From: DATFQI01 sp035264365
Lineage (GTDB): Bacteria > Actinomycetota > Thermoleophilia > Solirubrobacterales > Solirubrobacteraceae
DNA: 12,856 bases
Assembly (NCBI GenBank): GCA_035264365.1
Contig: DATFQI010000302.1
Location: 1-12,856, forward strand
Direction of reading: 5' to 3'
The notes beneath the pieces were generated by a model. That model made no database searches. It saw nothing but the letters and a program-made list of their open reading frames with translations, and was not told where the DNA came from. Below are positions 6,580 to 12,663 of the stretch, piece after piece (the first letter of the stretch is position 1; every line of letters begins with the position of its first letter). The position numbers and the translations under genes are program-made.

Positions 6580-7502
6580 CGGCCCTCCCCGACGCGCGCG
6601 GCGTGCAGGCGCTCGACGTCGAGCGCCCAGCCGCAGGCCGGCAGCGGGCGGCCGAAGCGTCCCAGCAGGTCGTCGTAGCGCCCGCCGCCGCCGATCGGGG
6701 CGCCGAGCGCCGCGTCGTAGACCTCGAACACCGCACCCGTGTAGTAGGAGAGCGGGCGCGTGAGGCCGAGGTCGAAGATCATCCGCTCCGCCACGCGCTC
6801 CGGCAGCAGCGCGTGCAGCGCGGCCAGGCCCTCGGCCTCCGGGGCGTCCAGGATCTCGGGGCCGCCACGGCGCTGCGGCAGCTCCAGCAGGTCAGGCGCC
6901 CCGAACGCCTCGACCTCGCGCGCAAGCCCGACGTAGTCGCGCGTGACGAGCTCGTGCAGGATCTGCGCCCGCGCGCCCTCGGGCACGCCCACGCGGTCCA
7001 GCAGGCGCGGGTACAGCGACGCGTCGCCGAGCCCGATCCGCCAGTTCTCGAGGCCCGCCGCCTCGAGCGCCTCGCACAGCACCAGCAGCGCCTCGGCCGT
7101 GCCCTCGGGCCCTGGCCCGCCGACGAGCTCGATCCCCGCCTGCAGCATCTCCCGCGGCTGGCCGCGCTGCGGTTGGACGCTCCGGTAGGCGTGCTGGAAG
7201 TAGCAGAAGCGCAGCGGCAGCTCGGCGGTCGGGTAGCGGGTGGCGACCACGCGCGCGATCGGGATCGTCATGTCCGAGCGCAGCGCGAGCACGTCGCCAT
7301 GCTCGTCGAAGAGCTTGTAGGAGGGATCGGCCGCGGCGGCGTCGCCGCGCACCAGCACCTCCTCGTACTCGAGCGCCGGCGTGGCGACCTCGCCGTAGCC
7401 GCGCGCGTCGAGCACGCCGCGGATCCCCTCGGTGATCGCCCGCAGCTCGCGCAGCTCGTCCGGCAGGACGTCGCGCGTGCCGGACGGGATCCGGTGGATC
7501 AC
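6576..7502 (-). CDS. hisZ: HisZ, ATP phosphoribosyltransferase regulatory subunit
   Basis: HisZ is a catalytically dead relative of histidyl-tRNA synthetase that activates short HisG and senses histidine. The 308 residues cover the class II synthetase-like core only: IPSGTRDVLP at the N-terminus, LALRSDMTIPIARVVATRYP (72-91), the altered motif 2 region AYRSVQPQRGQPREMLQAGI (105-124), YYTGAVFEVY (253-262) and GGGGRYDDLLGRFG (271-284). The anticodon-binding domain of a real HisRS is absent. The GTG start overlaps the upstream gene's stop codon as GTGA. Position next to short hisG makes HisZ far more likely than HisRS. Confidence 0.93.
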   Translation of the reverse strand: MIHRIPSGTRDVLPDELRELRAITEGIRGVLDARGYGEVATPALEYEEVLVRGDAAAADPSYKLFDEHGDVLALRSDMTIPIARVVATRYPTAELPLRFCYFQHAYRSVQPQRGQPREMLQAGIELVGGPGPEGTAEALLVLCEALEAAGLENWRIGLGDASLYPRLLDRVGVPEGARAQILHELVTRDYVGLAREVEAFGAPDLLELPQRRGGPEILDAPEAEGLAALHALLPERVAERMIFDLGLTRPLSYYTGAVFEVYDAALGAPIGGGGRYDDLLGRFGRPLPACGWALDVERLHAARVGEGR

Positions 7503-8785
7503 GCCGCGGATCGTTCGATGTTCGCGCCGAGCTCCCGCAGGCGCTCGTCGATCCGCTCGTAGCCTCGGTCGATCTGGCGCACGTTGTGGATCTCGCTGCG
7601 GCCCTCAGCGCACAGCGCCGCGATCAGCTTGGCCATGCCGGCGCGGATGTCGGGCGAGGAGAGGCGCTGGCCGCGCAGCTTGCGCGGGCCGATGATGATC
7701 GCCCGGTGCGGGTCGCAGATCGTGATCTCGGCGCCCATCGTGATCAGCTCGTCCACGAAGAACAGCCGGTTCTCGAACATCTTCTCGAAGATCAGGACAG
7801 AGCCCTCGGCCTGCGTGGCGAGCGCCACGGCGATGCTCGTGAGGTCGGCCGGGAAGGCGGGCCACGGGCCGTCCTCGATCTTGGACTGGTAGTCGCCGGC
7901 GTCGCGCTCGACGCGCAGCTGCTGGCCGCCGGGGACGAAGCAGTCGCCGTCGCGCATCTCGCTGCGCAGGCCCAGCCGGTTGAAGGCGAGCCGGATCATC
8001 CGCAGGTCGTCGGCGACGCAGCCCTTGATCGTGAGCTCGCCGCCGGTGACCCCCGCCAGCGCCATGAACGAGCCGATCTCGATGTGGTCGGGGCTGACGG
8101 CGTGCTCGCAGCCCCCCAGCTCGGAGAGGCCGTGCACGGTCATCACGTTGGAGCCGATGCCCTCGATCGCCGCGCCCATCTTCACGAGCATGCGTGCGAG
8201 GTCCTGCACGTGCGGCTCGGAGGCGGCGTTGCGGATCACGGTCGTGCCGTCGATCAGCGCGGCGGCCATCAGAGCGTTCTCGGTGCCCATCACGGACGGC
8301 TCGTCCATGAAGAAGTCACACGCCTGCAGGCCGCCCTCGGGCGCCGTGATGTCGATGTCGCGGCCGTGCCCCACCTCGGCCCCGAGCGCGCGGAACGCGT
8401 CCAGGTGCGGGTCCAGCCGGCGCCGGCCGATCACGTCTCCGCCGGGCGGCGGCATCAGCGCGCGGCCGAAGCGGGTCAGCAGCGGTCCGGCGACCAGGAA
8501 GGAGGCGCGGATCGGCTCCGCGAGCCCGGCGTCGGCGTCGGTCTTGCCCGCGCCGTCGCCGCGCAGGGCGACGGTGTTCTCGCTGCGCCGCTCGACGCTC
8601 ACGCCGAGGTCGGCGAGCAGGGCCAGCATCGCCTCGACGTCCCGGATGACCGGGACGTTGTGCAGCACGATCTCCTCGGACGTGAGGAGGCTGCAGGCGA
8701 GCAGCGGCAGGGCCGCGTTCTTGTTGCCGGCGGGCACGATCGTGCCGGACAGCGGCACCCCGCCTTCGATGAGGAACTTCTCCAC
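7499..8785 (-). CDS. murA: MurA-type UDP-GlcNAc enolpyruvyl transferase with Asp at the active-site Cys position
   Basis: MurA adds enolpyruvate from PEP to UDP-GlcNAc, the first committed step of peptidoglycan synthesis. The 428 residues have both EPSP-synthase-like lobes and the key residues Lys22 (GNKNAALP), Arg93, Asp314 (FPADLTS) and Arg381 (PDIRAGM), ending in IDRGYERIDERLRELGANIE. The catalytic-loop Cys of E. coli MurA (Cys115) is Asp117 here, in PPPGGDVIGRRR. This change is known to give fosfomycin resistance while keeping activity, for example in Mycobacterium. The usual RIETG is HIEIG, so a diverged MurA paralogue remains possible. The GTG start at 8785 lies 9 bases after a TAAGTT box with no Shine-Dalgarno site. 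murA appears to head the his gene run, with a GTGA overlap to hisZ. Confidence 0.9.
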   Translation of the reverse strand: MEKFLIEGGVPLSGTIVPAGNKNAALPLLACSLLTSEEIVLHNVPVIRDVEAMLALLADLGVSVERRSENTVALRGDGAGKTDADAGLAEPIRASFLVAGPLLTRFGRALMPPPGGDVIGRRRLDPHLDAFRALGAEVGHGRDIDITAPEGGLQACDFFMDEPSVMGTENALMAAALIDGTTVIRNAASEPHVQDLARMLVKMGAAIEGIGSNVMTVHGLSELGGCEHAVSPDHIEIGSFMALAGVTGGELTIKGCVADDLRMIRLAFNRLGLRSEMRDGDCFVPGGQQLRVERDAGDYQSKIEDGPWPAFPADLTSIAVALATQAEGSVLIFEKMFENRLFFVDELITMGAEITICDPHRAIIIGPRKLRGQRLSSPDIRAGMAKLIAALCAEGRSEIHNVRQIDRGYERIDERLRELGANIERSAA

Positions 8786-8793
8786 GGGGCGGC

Positions 8794-8800
8794 TAACTTA
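8794..8800. promoter_or_regulatory. Overlapping divergent -10 boxes (murA-his and HD gene)
   Basis: In the 21-base gap between two divergent starts, TAACTT (8794-8799, plus) and TAAGTT (8800-8795, minus) are -10-like boxes sharing the same bases. They lie 7 and 9 bases from the plus and minus GTG starts, so both transcripts would be leaderless or nearly so. No convincing -35 is seen on either side. This looks like a symmetric bidirectional promoter. Confidence 0.45.
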
Positions 8801-8806
8801 ACAGGG

Positions 8807-9394
8807 GTGCCGGAGCCCCTGAACCGCGAGCAGGCCTGGGATCTCGTCCGCGAATGGACGGCCTCGGAGTCGCTGCGCCGCCACATGCTCGCCGTCGAGG
8901 CCGCGATGCGCGCCTACGCACCGAAGTTCGGCGGTGACGTGGAGACCTGGGGCATGGTCGGGCTGCTGCACGACCTCGACTACGAGCGCCATCCCGACCT
9001 CGAGACCGGCCACCCGCGCGTGGCGCTGAAAGAGCTGGAAGCGCGCGGGTTCTCGGAGGAGTTCGTGCGCGCGGTCGCCTCGCACGCGGACTTCCTCGGG
9101 GTCTCCCGCGACAGCCCGATGGAGAAGACGCTGTTCGCCGTCGACGAGCTGTGCGGCTTCCTGATGGCGTGCGCGTACGTGCGCCCGCAGGGGATCCACG
9201 GGATGACGCCCAAGTCGGTCAAGAAGAAGATGAAGACGCCGGCCTTCGCGGCCGCGATCAACCGCGAGGAGCTGCGGGAGGGCGCCGATCTGCTCGGCGT
9301 CGACTTCGACGAGCACCTCACGTTCGTGATCGCGGCGCTCGAGCAGCGCTCGGCCGAGCTGGCGCTGGACGGCGCCGAGCCCGCCTCCACCTGA
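8807..9394 (+). CDS. HD-domain protein (putative metal-dependent phosphohydrolase)
   Basis: This 195-residue protein has an HD fold: His26 (RRHML), the His55-Asp56 pair in GLLHDLDYE, nearby His62 and His69 in RHPDLETGHP, His93 in ASHAD and a final Asp113 in AVDELCG. These fit the metal ligands of HD-type hydrolases, which often cleave nucleotides or other phosphoesters; the substrate is unknown. A lysine-rich stretch (SVKKKMKTPAF) follows. The GTG at 8807 is chosen because it is the only start between the murA promoter region and the conserved N-terminus; the frame is open further upstream only as antisense to murA. A TAACTT box lies 7 bases upstream, so a leaderless message is likely. Confidence 0.9.
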   Translation: MPEPLNREQAWDLVREWTASESLRRHMLAVEAAMRAYAPKFGGDVETWGMVGLLHDLDYERHPDLETGHPRVALKELEARGFSEEFVRAVASHADFLGVSRDSPMEKTLFAVDELCGFLMACAYVRPQGIHGMTPKSVKKKMKTPAFAAAINREELREGADLLGVDFDEHLTFVIAALEQRSAELALDGAEPAST

Positions 9395-9398
9395 GCGG

Positions 9399-9404
9399 TA
9401 GCCT
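9399..9404 (+). promoter_or_regulatory. -10-like box for the dehydrogenase gene
   Basis: TAGCCT lies 9 bases before the ATG at 9414 and no Shine-Dalgarno site is present. The same spacing is seen before murA and the small gene at 11915. The transcript would begin at or near the ATG. Read-through from the HD gene, which ends 19 bases upstream of the ATG, is also possible. Confidence 0.4.
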
Positions 9405-9413
9405 GCTGGCGCC

Positions 9414-10523
9414 ATGGGCCAGCCACTGAAGATCATCGTCCTCGAGGGCGACGAGACCGGCCAGGAGCTGCTCGAGCAGTCCGTCCGCGTGCTCGACTCC
9501 TCCCTGCTCGGGATCGAGCTCGAGCTCGAGCATTACGACCTCTCGCTGGAGAAGCGGCGCGAGACCGGCAACGAGATCGTCCACGAGGGCGCGCGCGCGA
9601 TGCGCGAGGCCGGCTTCGGGCTCAAGGCCGCGACCGTCACGCCGGAGGGCAAGGACGACGTCGGCTCCCCCAACCGCATCCTGCGCGAGGAGGTCGACGG
9701 CAAGGTGATCGTGCGCACCGGGCGGCGGATCCCGGGGGTGGTCGGCCCCGTCTCCGGCGTGCATCACCCCATCTCGGTCGTGCGGATGGCGGTCGAGGAC
9801 GCCTACGGCGCGAAGCAGTGGCGCGAGGGCGAGGAGGGCGCCGACGACGAGCAGGCCTTCCGGACCGAGAAGGTCACCCGCTCCACCTGCCGCGCGGTCG
9901 CCGAGTACGCGTTCCGAACCGCCGAGCGCATGGGCGGCGAGACGCGCGTCTACGGCGGGCCGAAGTGGACCGTCTCCCCCGTCTACGAGGGCATGCTCAA
10001 GGAGGAGCTGGACGCGGCGGCCTCACGTCACTCCGACGTGCCGTACTTCCCGGTCCTGATCGACGCGACCTACGCTGGGCTGCTGACGGGGGCGACCGAG
10101 ACGCCGCTGGTGATCCCGGCGCTGAACCGCGACGGCGACTGCCTCTCGGACCTGGTGCTGCCGATGTTCGGCTCGATCGCGGGCGCGGAGTCGATCCTGC
10201 TGGCGTTCGACGACGACTACGCCGTCGACGTCGCGATGGCCGAGGCGCCACACGGCACCGCGCCGTCGCTCATGGGCAAGGACCTCGCGAACCCGATGGC
10301 GATGCTGCTCGCCTGCGGTGCGTTGATGCAGTACGCGGCCGGCAAGGGCGTCGACGGCGCCGAGCGGGCGTCGCGCGCGATCTACGAGAGCGTGCTCGAG
10401 ACCACCGCCGGCGGCGTGAAGACGATCGACCTCGGCGGCCACGCCGGCACGACCGAGTTCACCGACGCGGTGATCGAGAAGATCCGCACCAAGGTCGACA
10501 TCTGGTCGACGCTGGGGTCGTGA
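9414..10523 (+). CDS. Isocitrate/isopropylmalate dehydrogenase-family enzyme
   Basis: This 369-residue protein belongs to the beta-decarboxylating dehydrogenases, which oxidise a 2-hydroxy acid and release CO2 with NAD(P). Visible motifs are GDETGQ (12-17), TPEGKDDVGSPNRILREE (76-93) leading to VRTGRRIPG (100-108), the active-site Lys184 in GGPKWTVSP, the metal-binding acidic cluster NRDGDCLSDL (238-247), and the cofactor loop EAPHGTAP (277-284) followed by NPMAMLLACGALM (293-305). The SPN...R...RIPG order resembles isocitrate dehydrogenases more than LeuB. The chain is shorter than typical homodimeric IDH (about 400-415), so the substrate is left open. The C-terminal GHAGTTEFTDAV is typical of the family. 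Confidence 0.88.
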   Translation: MGQPLKIIVLEGDETGQELLEQSVRVLDSSLLGIELELEHYDLSLEKRRETGNEIVHEGARAMREAGFGLKAATVTPEGKDDVGSPNRILREEVDGKVIVRTGRRIPGVVGPVSGVHHPISVVRMAVEDAYGAKQWREGEEGADDEQAFRTEKVTRSTCRAVAEYAFRTAERMGGETRVYGGPKWTVSPVYEGMLKEELDAAASRHSDVPYFPVLIDATYAGLLTGATETPLVIPALNRDGDCLSDLVLPMFGSIAGAESILLAFDDDYAVDVAMAEAPHGTAPSLMGKDLANPMAMLLACGALMQYAAGKGVDGAERASRAIYESVLETTAGGVKTIDLGGHAGTTEFTDAVIEKIRTKVDIWSTLGS

Positions 10524-10541
10524 GAATCTCGACCGACGGCC

Positions 10542-10558
10542 CCTCAGGCGGCCGCTGA
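10542..10558. terminator. Weak hairpin between convergent genes
   Basis: CTCAGGCGGCCGCTGAG is a palindrome apart from one extra G. It overlaps the last codons of the DUF389 gene and lies 18 bases after the dehydrogenase stop codon. It could end transcription in one or both directions, but there is no T run, so this is weak. Confidence 0.25.
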
Positions 10559-11503
10559 GCTCTCGAGCTCGCTCTCGTGGCGCCGGAGACGGCGCAGGTA
10601 GAGCACCCGCTGGAAGGTCAGCACCGCCGAGCCGGCGAGCAGGATCGCCGCGAGGTTGATCGCCAGCTGCGCGGCCGAGCCGCCGAAGCTCTCCCAGTCC
10701 CCGTAGGCGGCGGTCACGCCGATGTCGGCCGCCGCCGGGATCGTCGTCACCGAGATCAGCACGCCGATCAGGGCGCCCGACTTGGCGGTCGACAGCGAGA
10801 GCATCCCGGCCGCTCCGGCGCAGGCGGCGACGAAGAACGTGAAGAAGTCCGGGCTGGAGATGACATTGGCGATCGTGTGCTCGGACTGGTCGAAGTCGGC
10901 GTCGGCGAGCCCGGTGGCCTTGAAGATCAGCGTGGCCGCGAAGGTGGCCGCGATCGCCAGCGCGAAGCCCAGCGCGAGCGCGACGCCGGAGCGCAGCGCG
11001 AGCTTGCGGCGGCGCTGGACGAGCGCCACGCAGATGCCCGCGATCGGCCCGAACTCGGGGCCGACGACCATGGCGCCGACGATCAGGATCGGCGAGTCCT
11101 GGTAGATGCCGACGGTGGCGATCAGCGCCGCCAGGACCATGAAGGCGAGGAAGACGCCGGAGAGCTCGACCTGCTCGTCGGTCTTGGCCTCCACCTCCTC
11201 CCAGACAACGGCGTCGGCCGGAGCGCCCGTGGCATGATCCTGCGCGCGCTGCGCACGGTCTGAGATCGCCGTGTCGATCAGCTCGAGCGCGATCGAGCCC
11301 TCGTGGTGGATGCCGAGGCGCTTGAGGTCGCGGATCACGACACTCGCGTCCTCGCGTGCGACGTCGCACATGATCACCACCCCGTCCGGCCGCTGCGAGC
11401 GCGAGTCGAGCCGGATCACGTTGAGCACGGAGTCCGTCGCGCAGAGCACCTCCATGGCCTCCTCGGCGCGCGCCTCGGGCGCCACGATGCGCAGGTGGAC
11501 CAT
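10544..11503 (-). CDS. DUF389 membrane protein
   Basis: This 319-residue protein has the DUF389 layout: a soluble N-terminal domain (about 1-110) starting MVHLRIVAPEARAEEAM, then five to six membrane segments at about 117-133, 137-162, 172-195, 218-236, 242-262 and 278-297. The family signature DSPILIVGAMVVGPEFGPIA (136-155) is plain. The biochemical role of the family is not settled. The frame is open upstream to 12202, but that part is a repeat that changes frame every 50 bases, so the ATG at 11503, directly before the conserved MVHLRI, is the right start. A TAGGCT box lies 8 bases upstream. The charged tail RRLRRHESELESSAAA is probably cytoplasmic. Confidence 0.92.
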   Translation of the reverse strand: MVHLRIVAPEARAEEAMEVLCATDSVLNVIRLDSRSQRPDGVVIMCDVAREDASVVIRDLKRLGIHHEGSIALELIDTAISDRAQRAQDHATGAPADAVVWEEVEAKTDEQVELSGVFLAFMVLAALIATVGIYQDSPILIVGAMVVGPEFGPIAGICVALVQRRRKLALRSGVALALGFALAIAATFAATLIFKATGLADADFDQSEHTIANVISSPDFFTFFVAACAGAAGMLSLSTAKSGALIGVLISVTTIPAAADIGVTAAYGDWESFGGSAAQLAINLAAILLAGSAVLTFQRVLYLRRLRRHESELESSAAA

Positions 11504-11511
11504 GGCGGCGG

Positions 11512-11517
11512 AGCCTA
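11512..11517 (-). promoter_or_regulatory. -10-like box for the DUF389 gene
   Basis: On the minus strand TAGGCT lies 8 bases before the ATG at 11503, with no Shine-Dalgarno site. The same box and spacing recur in the fourth tandem copy (11661-11666, ATG at 11652). Confidence 0.4.
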
Positions 11518-11652
11518 CGGCCGCCAGCGGCGGTCCGCAGCTCCGCGAGCCATGGCGGCGAGCCCAGGGCCGGCAGTGGCGGTCCCGCAGCTCGGCGAGC
11601 CATGGCGGCGAGCCGCCCGCCGGCAGCGGCGGCCGGCCGCTCCGCGAGCCAT
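11515..11652 (-). CDS. Possible 45-residue upstream peptide in the tandem repeat
   Basis: The ATG of tandem copy 4 opens a 45-codon frame beginning MARGAAGRRC and repeating MARGAADRRW near its end. It stops at the TAG that forms the first bases of the DUF389 -10 box. It has a TAGGCT box 8 bases upstream. It may be a by-product of the duplication and not a real gene; the arginine-rich content is what GC-rich repeat DNA gives by chance. Confidence 0.15.
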   Translation of the reverse strand: MARGAAGRRCRRAARRHGSPSCGTATAGPGLAAMARGAADRRWRP

Positions 11653-11736
11653 GGCGGCGGAGCCTACGGCCGGCAGCGGCGGCCGGCCGCGCGGCGAGCC
11701 GCCGGGCGCGCGCGGCGGGCGCTCCGCAGCCCGGGG

Positions 11737-11768
11737 ATGGAACCCGTGCGGGGTGGAATCGGTTCCAT
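11737..11768. repeat. Inverted repeat in the DUF389 / small-gene spacer
   Basis: ATGGAACC (11737-11744) and GGTTCCAT (11761-11768) are perfect 8-bp arms around 16 bases. The spacer holds another TGGAA that can pair with the right arm. It may be an operator or a hairpin. The rest of the 212-base stretch between the tandem repeat and the small gene shows only this and the palindrome at 11804. Confidence 0.5.
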
Positions 11769-11803
11769 CTCGAGGCGGTCTCGGGCCGTGCAAGATCGGT
11801 TGC

Positions 11804-11817
11804 AGAACGCGTGTTCC
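11804..11817. promoter_or_regulatory. SOS-box-like palindrome (second, weaker)
   Basis: AGAACGCGTGTTCC differs at one position from the LexA-type pattern CGAACRNRYGTTYC known from Bacillus and related bacteria. It lies 111 bases upstream of a better copy at 11908. LexA binding is inferred. Confidence 0.35.
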
Positions 11818-11899
11818 GGAGCGCGCGCGCAGAGCCAAATCGGGCCGATCCGCCGGCTGAGCGACCCCGGATTTTGCGGCTTCCGTCCGAGCCCGGGCG

Positions 11900-11905
11900 T
11901 AGGTT
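11900..11905 (+). promoter_or_regulatory. -10-like box for the small gene
   Basis: TAGGTT lies 9 bases before the ATG at 11915, the spacing also seen before murA and the dehydrogenase gene. No Shine-Dalgarno site is present. Confidence 0.4.
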
Positions 11906-11907
11906 TC

Positions 11908-11921
11908 CGAACACATGTTCC
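11908..11921. promoter_or_regulatory. SOS-box-like palindrome over a start codon
   Basis: CGAACACATGTTCC fits the LexA-type pattern CGAACRNRYGTTYC at every position. It lies between the -10 box and the start of the small gene and includes its ATG (11915-11917), a position where a bound repressor would block transcription. The motif match is seen directly; the identity of the binding protein in this organism is inferred. Confidence 0.5.
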
Positions 11922-12259
11922 CCCCGCAGACCGCATCCCGCCGCCCGCAGAAGCGCTCGTTCGCAGCGCTGGTGCGCGACGCCGTGGACACGGCGCTGGC
12001 GTTCGCCACGCTGGGTGAGGCAACGTCGCAGGGCTTCGTCGAGGAGCCCACCGCGACACCGTCGCCGTCCGTCGCAGAACGGCCGTCGACCACCGCCCCC
12101 AGCGCCGAGCACCCGCACCGCCGGCAGGTCGGTCGCGCACCGCGCAGGCGCCGCCCGGGAGAGGCGACGCCCCGCGCACAGGTCTGCGTCACGCCGGTTC
12201 ATCGCCCGGCACGACGCGACCGCACCGAGAGCCGGCCGATCTCGAGGCCGGCCTCCTAG
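11915..12259 (+). CDS. Small hypothetical protein, possibly damage-inducible
   Basis: This 114-residue frame has no recognised domain. Residues 12-37 (KRSFAALVRDAVDTALAFAT, then LGEATS) look like an amphipathic helix. The rest is disordered and rich in Pro, Thr, Ser and Arg (PTATPSPSVAERPSTTAPSA, then RRRRPGEATP). The third codon position is strongly G/C in the first half, as in real genes here. A TAGGTT box lies 9 bases upstream, and an SOS-box-like palindrome covers the start. The long antisense frames over the same DNA have no recognisable domains. If real, it could be a small protein induced by DNA damage. The C-terminal half is low complexity and could be frame-drifted, so the true length is uncertain. 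Confidence 0.5.
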   Translation: MFPPQTASRRPQKRSFAALVRDAVDTALAFATLGEATSQGFVEEPTATPSPSVAERPSTTAPSAEHPHRRQVGRAPRRRRPGEATPRAQVCVTPVHRPARRDRTESRPISRPAS

Positions 12260-12275
12260 GTCGCCGCCCGCCGGC

Positions 12276-12299
12276 CGGGAGAGACTGGGAGGTCTCCCG
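12276..12299. terminator. Hairpin after the small gene
   Basis: CGGGAGA (12276-12282) pairs with TCTCCCG (12293-12299) around a 10-base loop, 17 bases after the small gene's stop codon. The position fits a terminator, but no T run follows. Confidence 0.35.
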
Positions 12300-12338
12300 A
12301 GCGCCGGCCGGGCGAGCGCCCGAGCTTGACCACGCCCT

Positions 12339-12370
12339 CGGGCCGTCCCCGCTCCGGCGGGGCCGGCCCG
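12339..12370. terminator. Strong GC hairpin in the spacer
   Basis: CGGGCCGTCCCCGC (12339-12352) pairs with GCGGGGCCGGCCCG (12357-12370) over 14 positions with one mismatch, around the loop TCCG. It could stop transcription coming from either side. No T run is present. I see no gene between 12260 and 12442. Confidence 0.35.
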
Positions 12371-12442
12371 CGAGCTGCTCGCTCAAGGCCAGTCTGGACC
12401 GCGACCTGCTCGGCCGGGGCGCTGTGCGATGCGGAGGTCAAC

Positions 12443-12617
12443 GGCGCTGGGTAGGGGAGCGGGTCTGCCGTCAACGTCGATCCGAGGCATCCACGCGGCC
12501 GCCGGATCGACGTTCACGGCGAATAGCGCCGTCAACGTCGATCGAGAGGGGGCCCGCACTCCGCCGATCGACGTTGACGGCGCACGGGTGGCACCCGCAG
12601 TTCCCCTACCCCGCGCC
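12443..12617. repeat. 175-bp nested inverted-repeat element with two tandem hairpins
   Basis: The outer arms GGCGCTGGGTAGGGGA (12443-12458) and TCCCCTACCCCGCGCC (12602-12617) pair at 15 of 16 positions. Inside are two hairpin units, each 54 bp long and 61 bp apart. Unit 1 is GCCGTCAACGTCGATC (12467-12482) with GATCGACGTTCACGGC (12505-12520), one mismatch. Unit 2 is the same left arm (12528-12543) with GATCGACGTTGACGGC (12566-12581), a perfect match. There is no transposase gene. It could be a MITE or REP-like mobile repeat, or encode a structured RNA. Confidence 0.8.
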
Positions 12618-12663
12618 GTGCGCCAGCGCCACCAGGAGCTCGGCGCCTTGCCCTCGAGGGTGT

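Larger units (their letters stand above)
11501..11699. repeat. Four-copy 50-bp tandem repeat over the DUF389 start
   Basis: Copies begin with CATGGCGGCG at 11501, 11551, 11601 and 11650, giving spacings of 50, 50 and 49 bases. Each unit continues AGCC...GGC(C/A)GC(C/A)AGYGGCGG and ends GCGAGC. The first copy contains the DUF389 start codon and its -10 box; the fourth carries the same box and ATG. Because 50 is not a multiple of three, the copies do not code for a repeated peptide in one frame. Confidence 0.9.

Noticed and set aside
7586..8806. Upstream extension of the HD-protein frame antisense to murA
   Set aside because: The extension is a murA shadow; the conserved HD protein begins just after the GTG at 8807.
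11504..12202. Long N-terminal extension of the DUF389 frame
   Set aside because: It crosses a 50-bp tandem repeat that shifts frame and a non-coding spacer; the family N-terminus starts at the ATG at 11503.
12467..12581. Possible CRISPR array
   Set aside because: Only two 61-bp units, each made of inverted arms; there are no regular short spacers and no cas genes.
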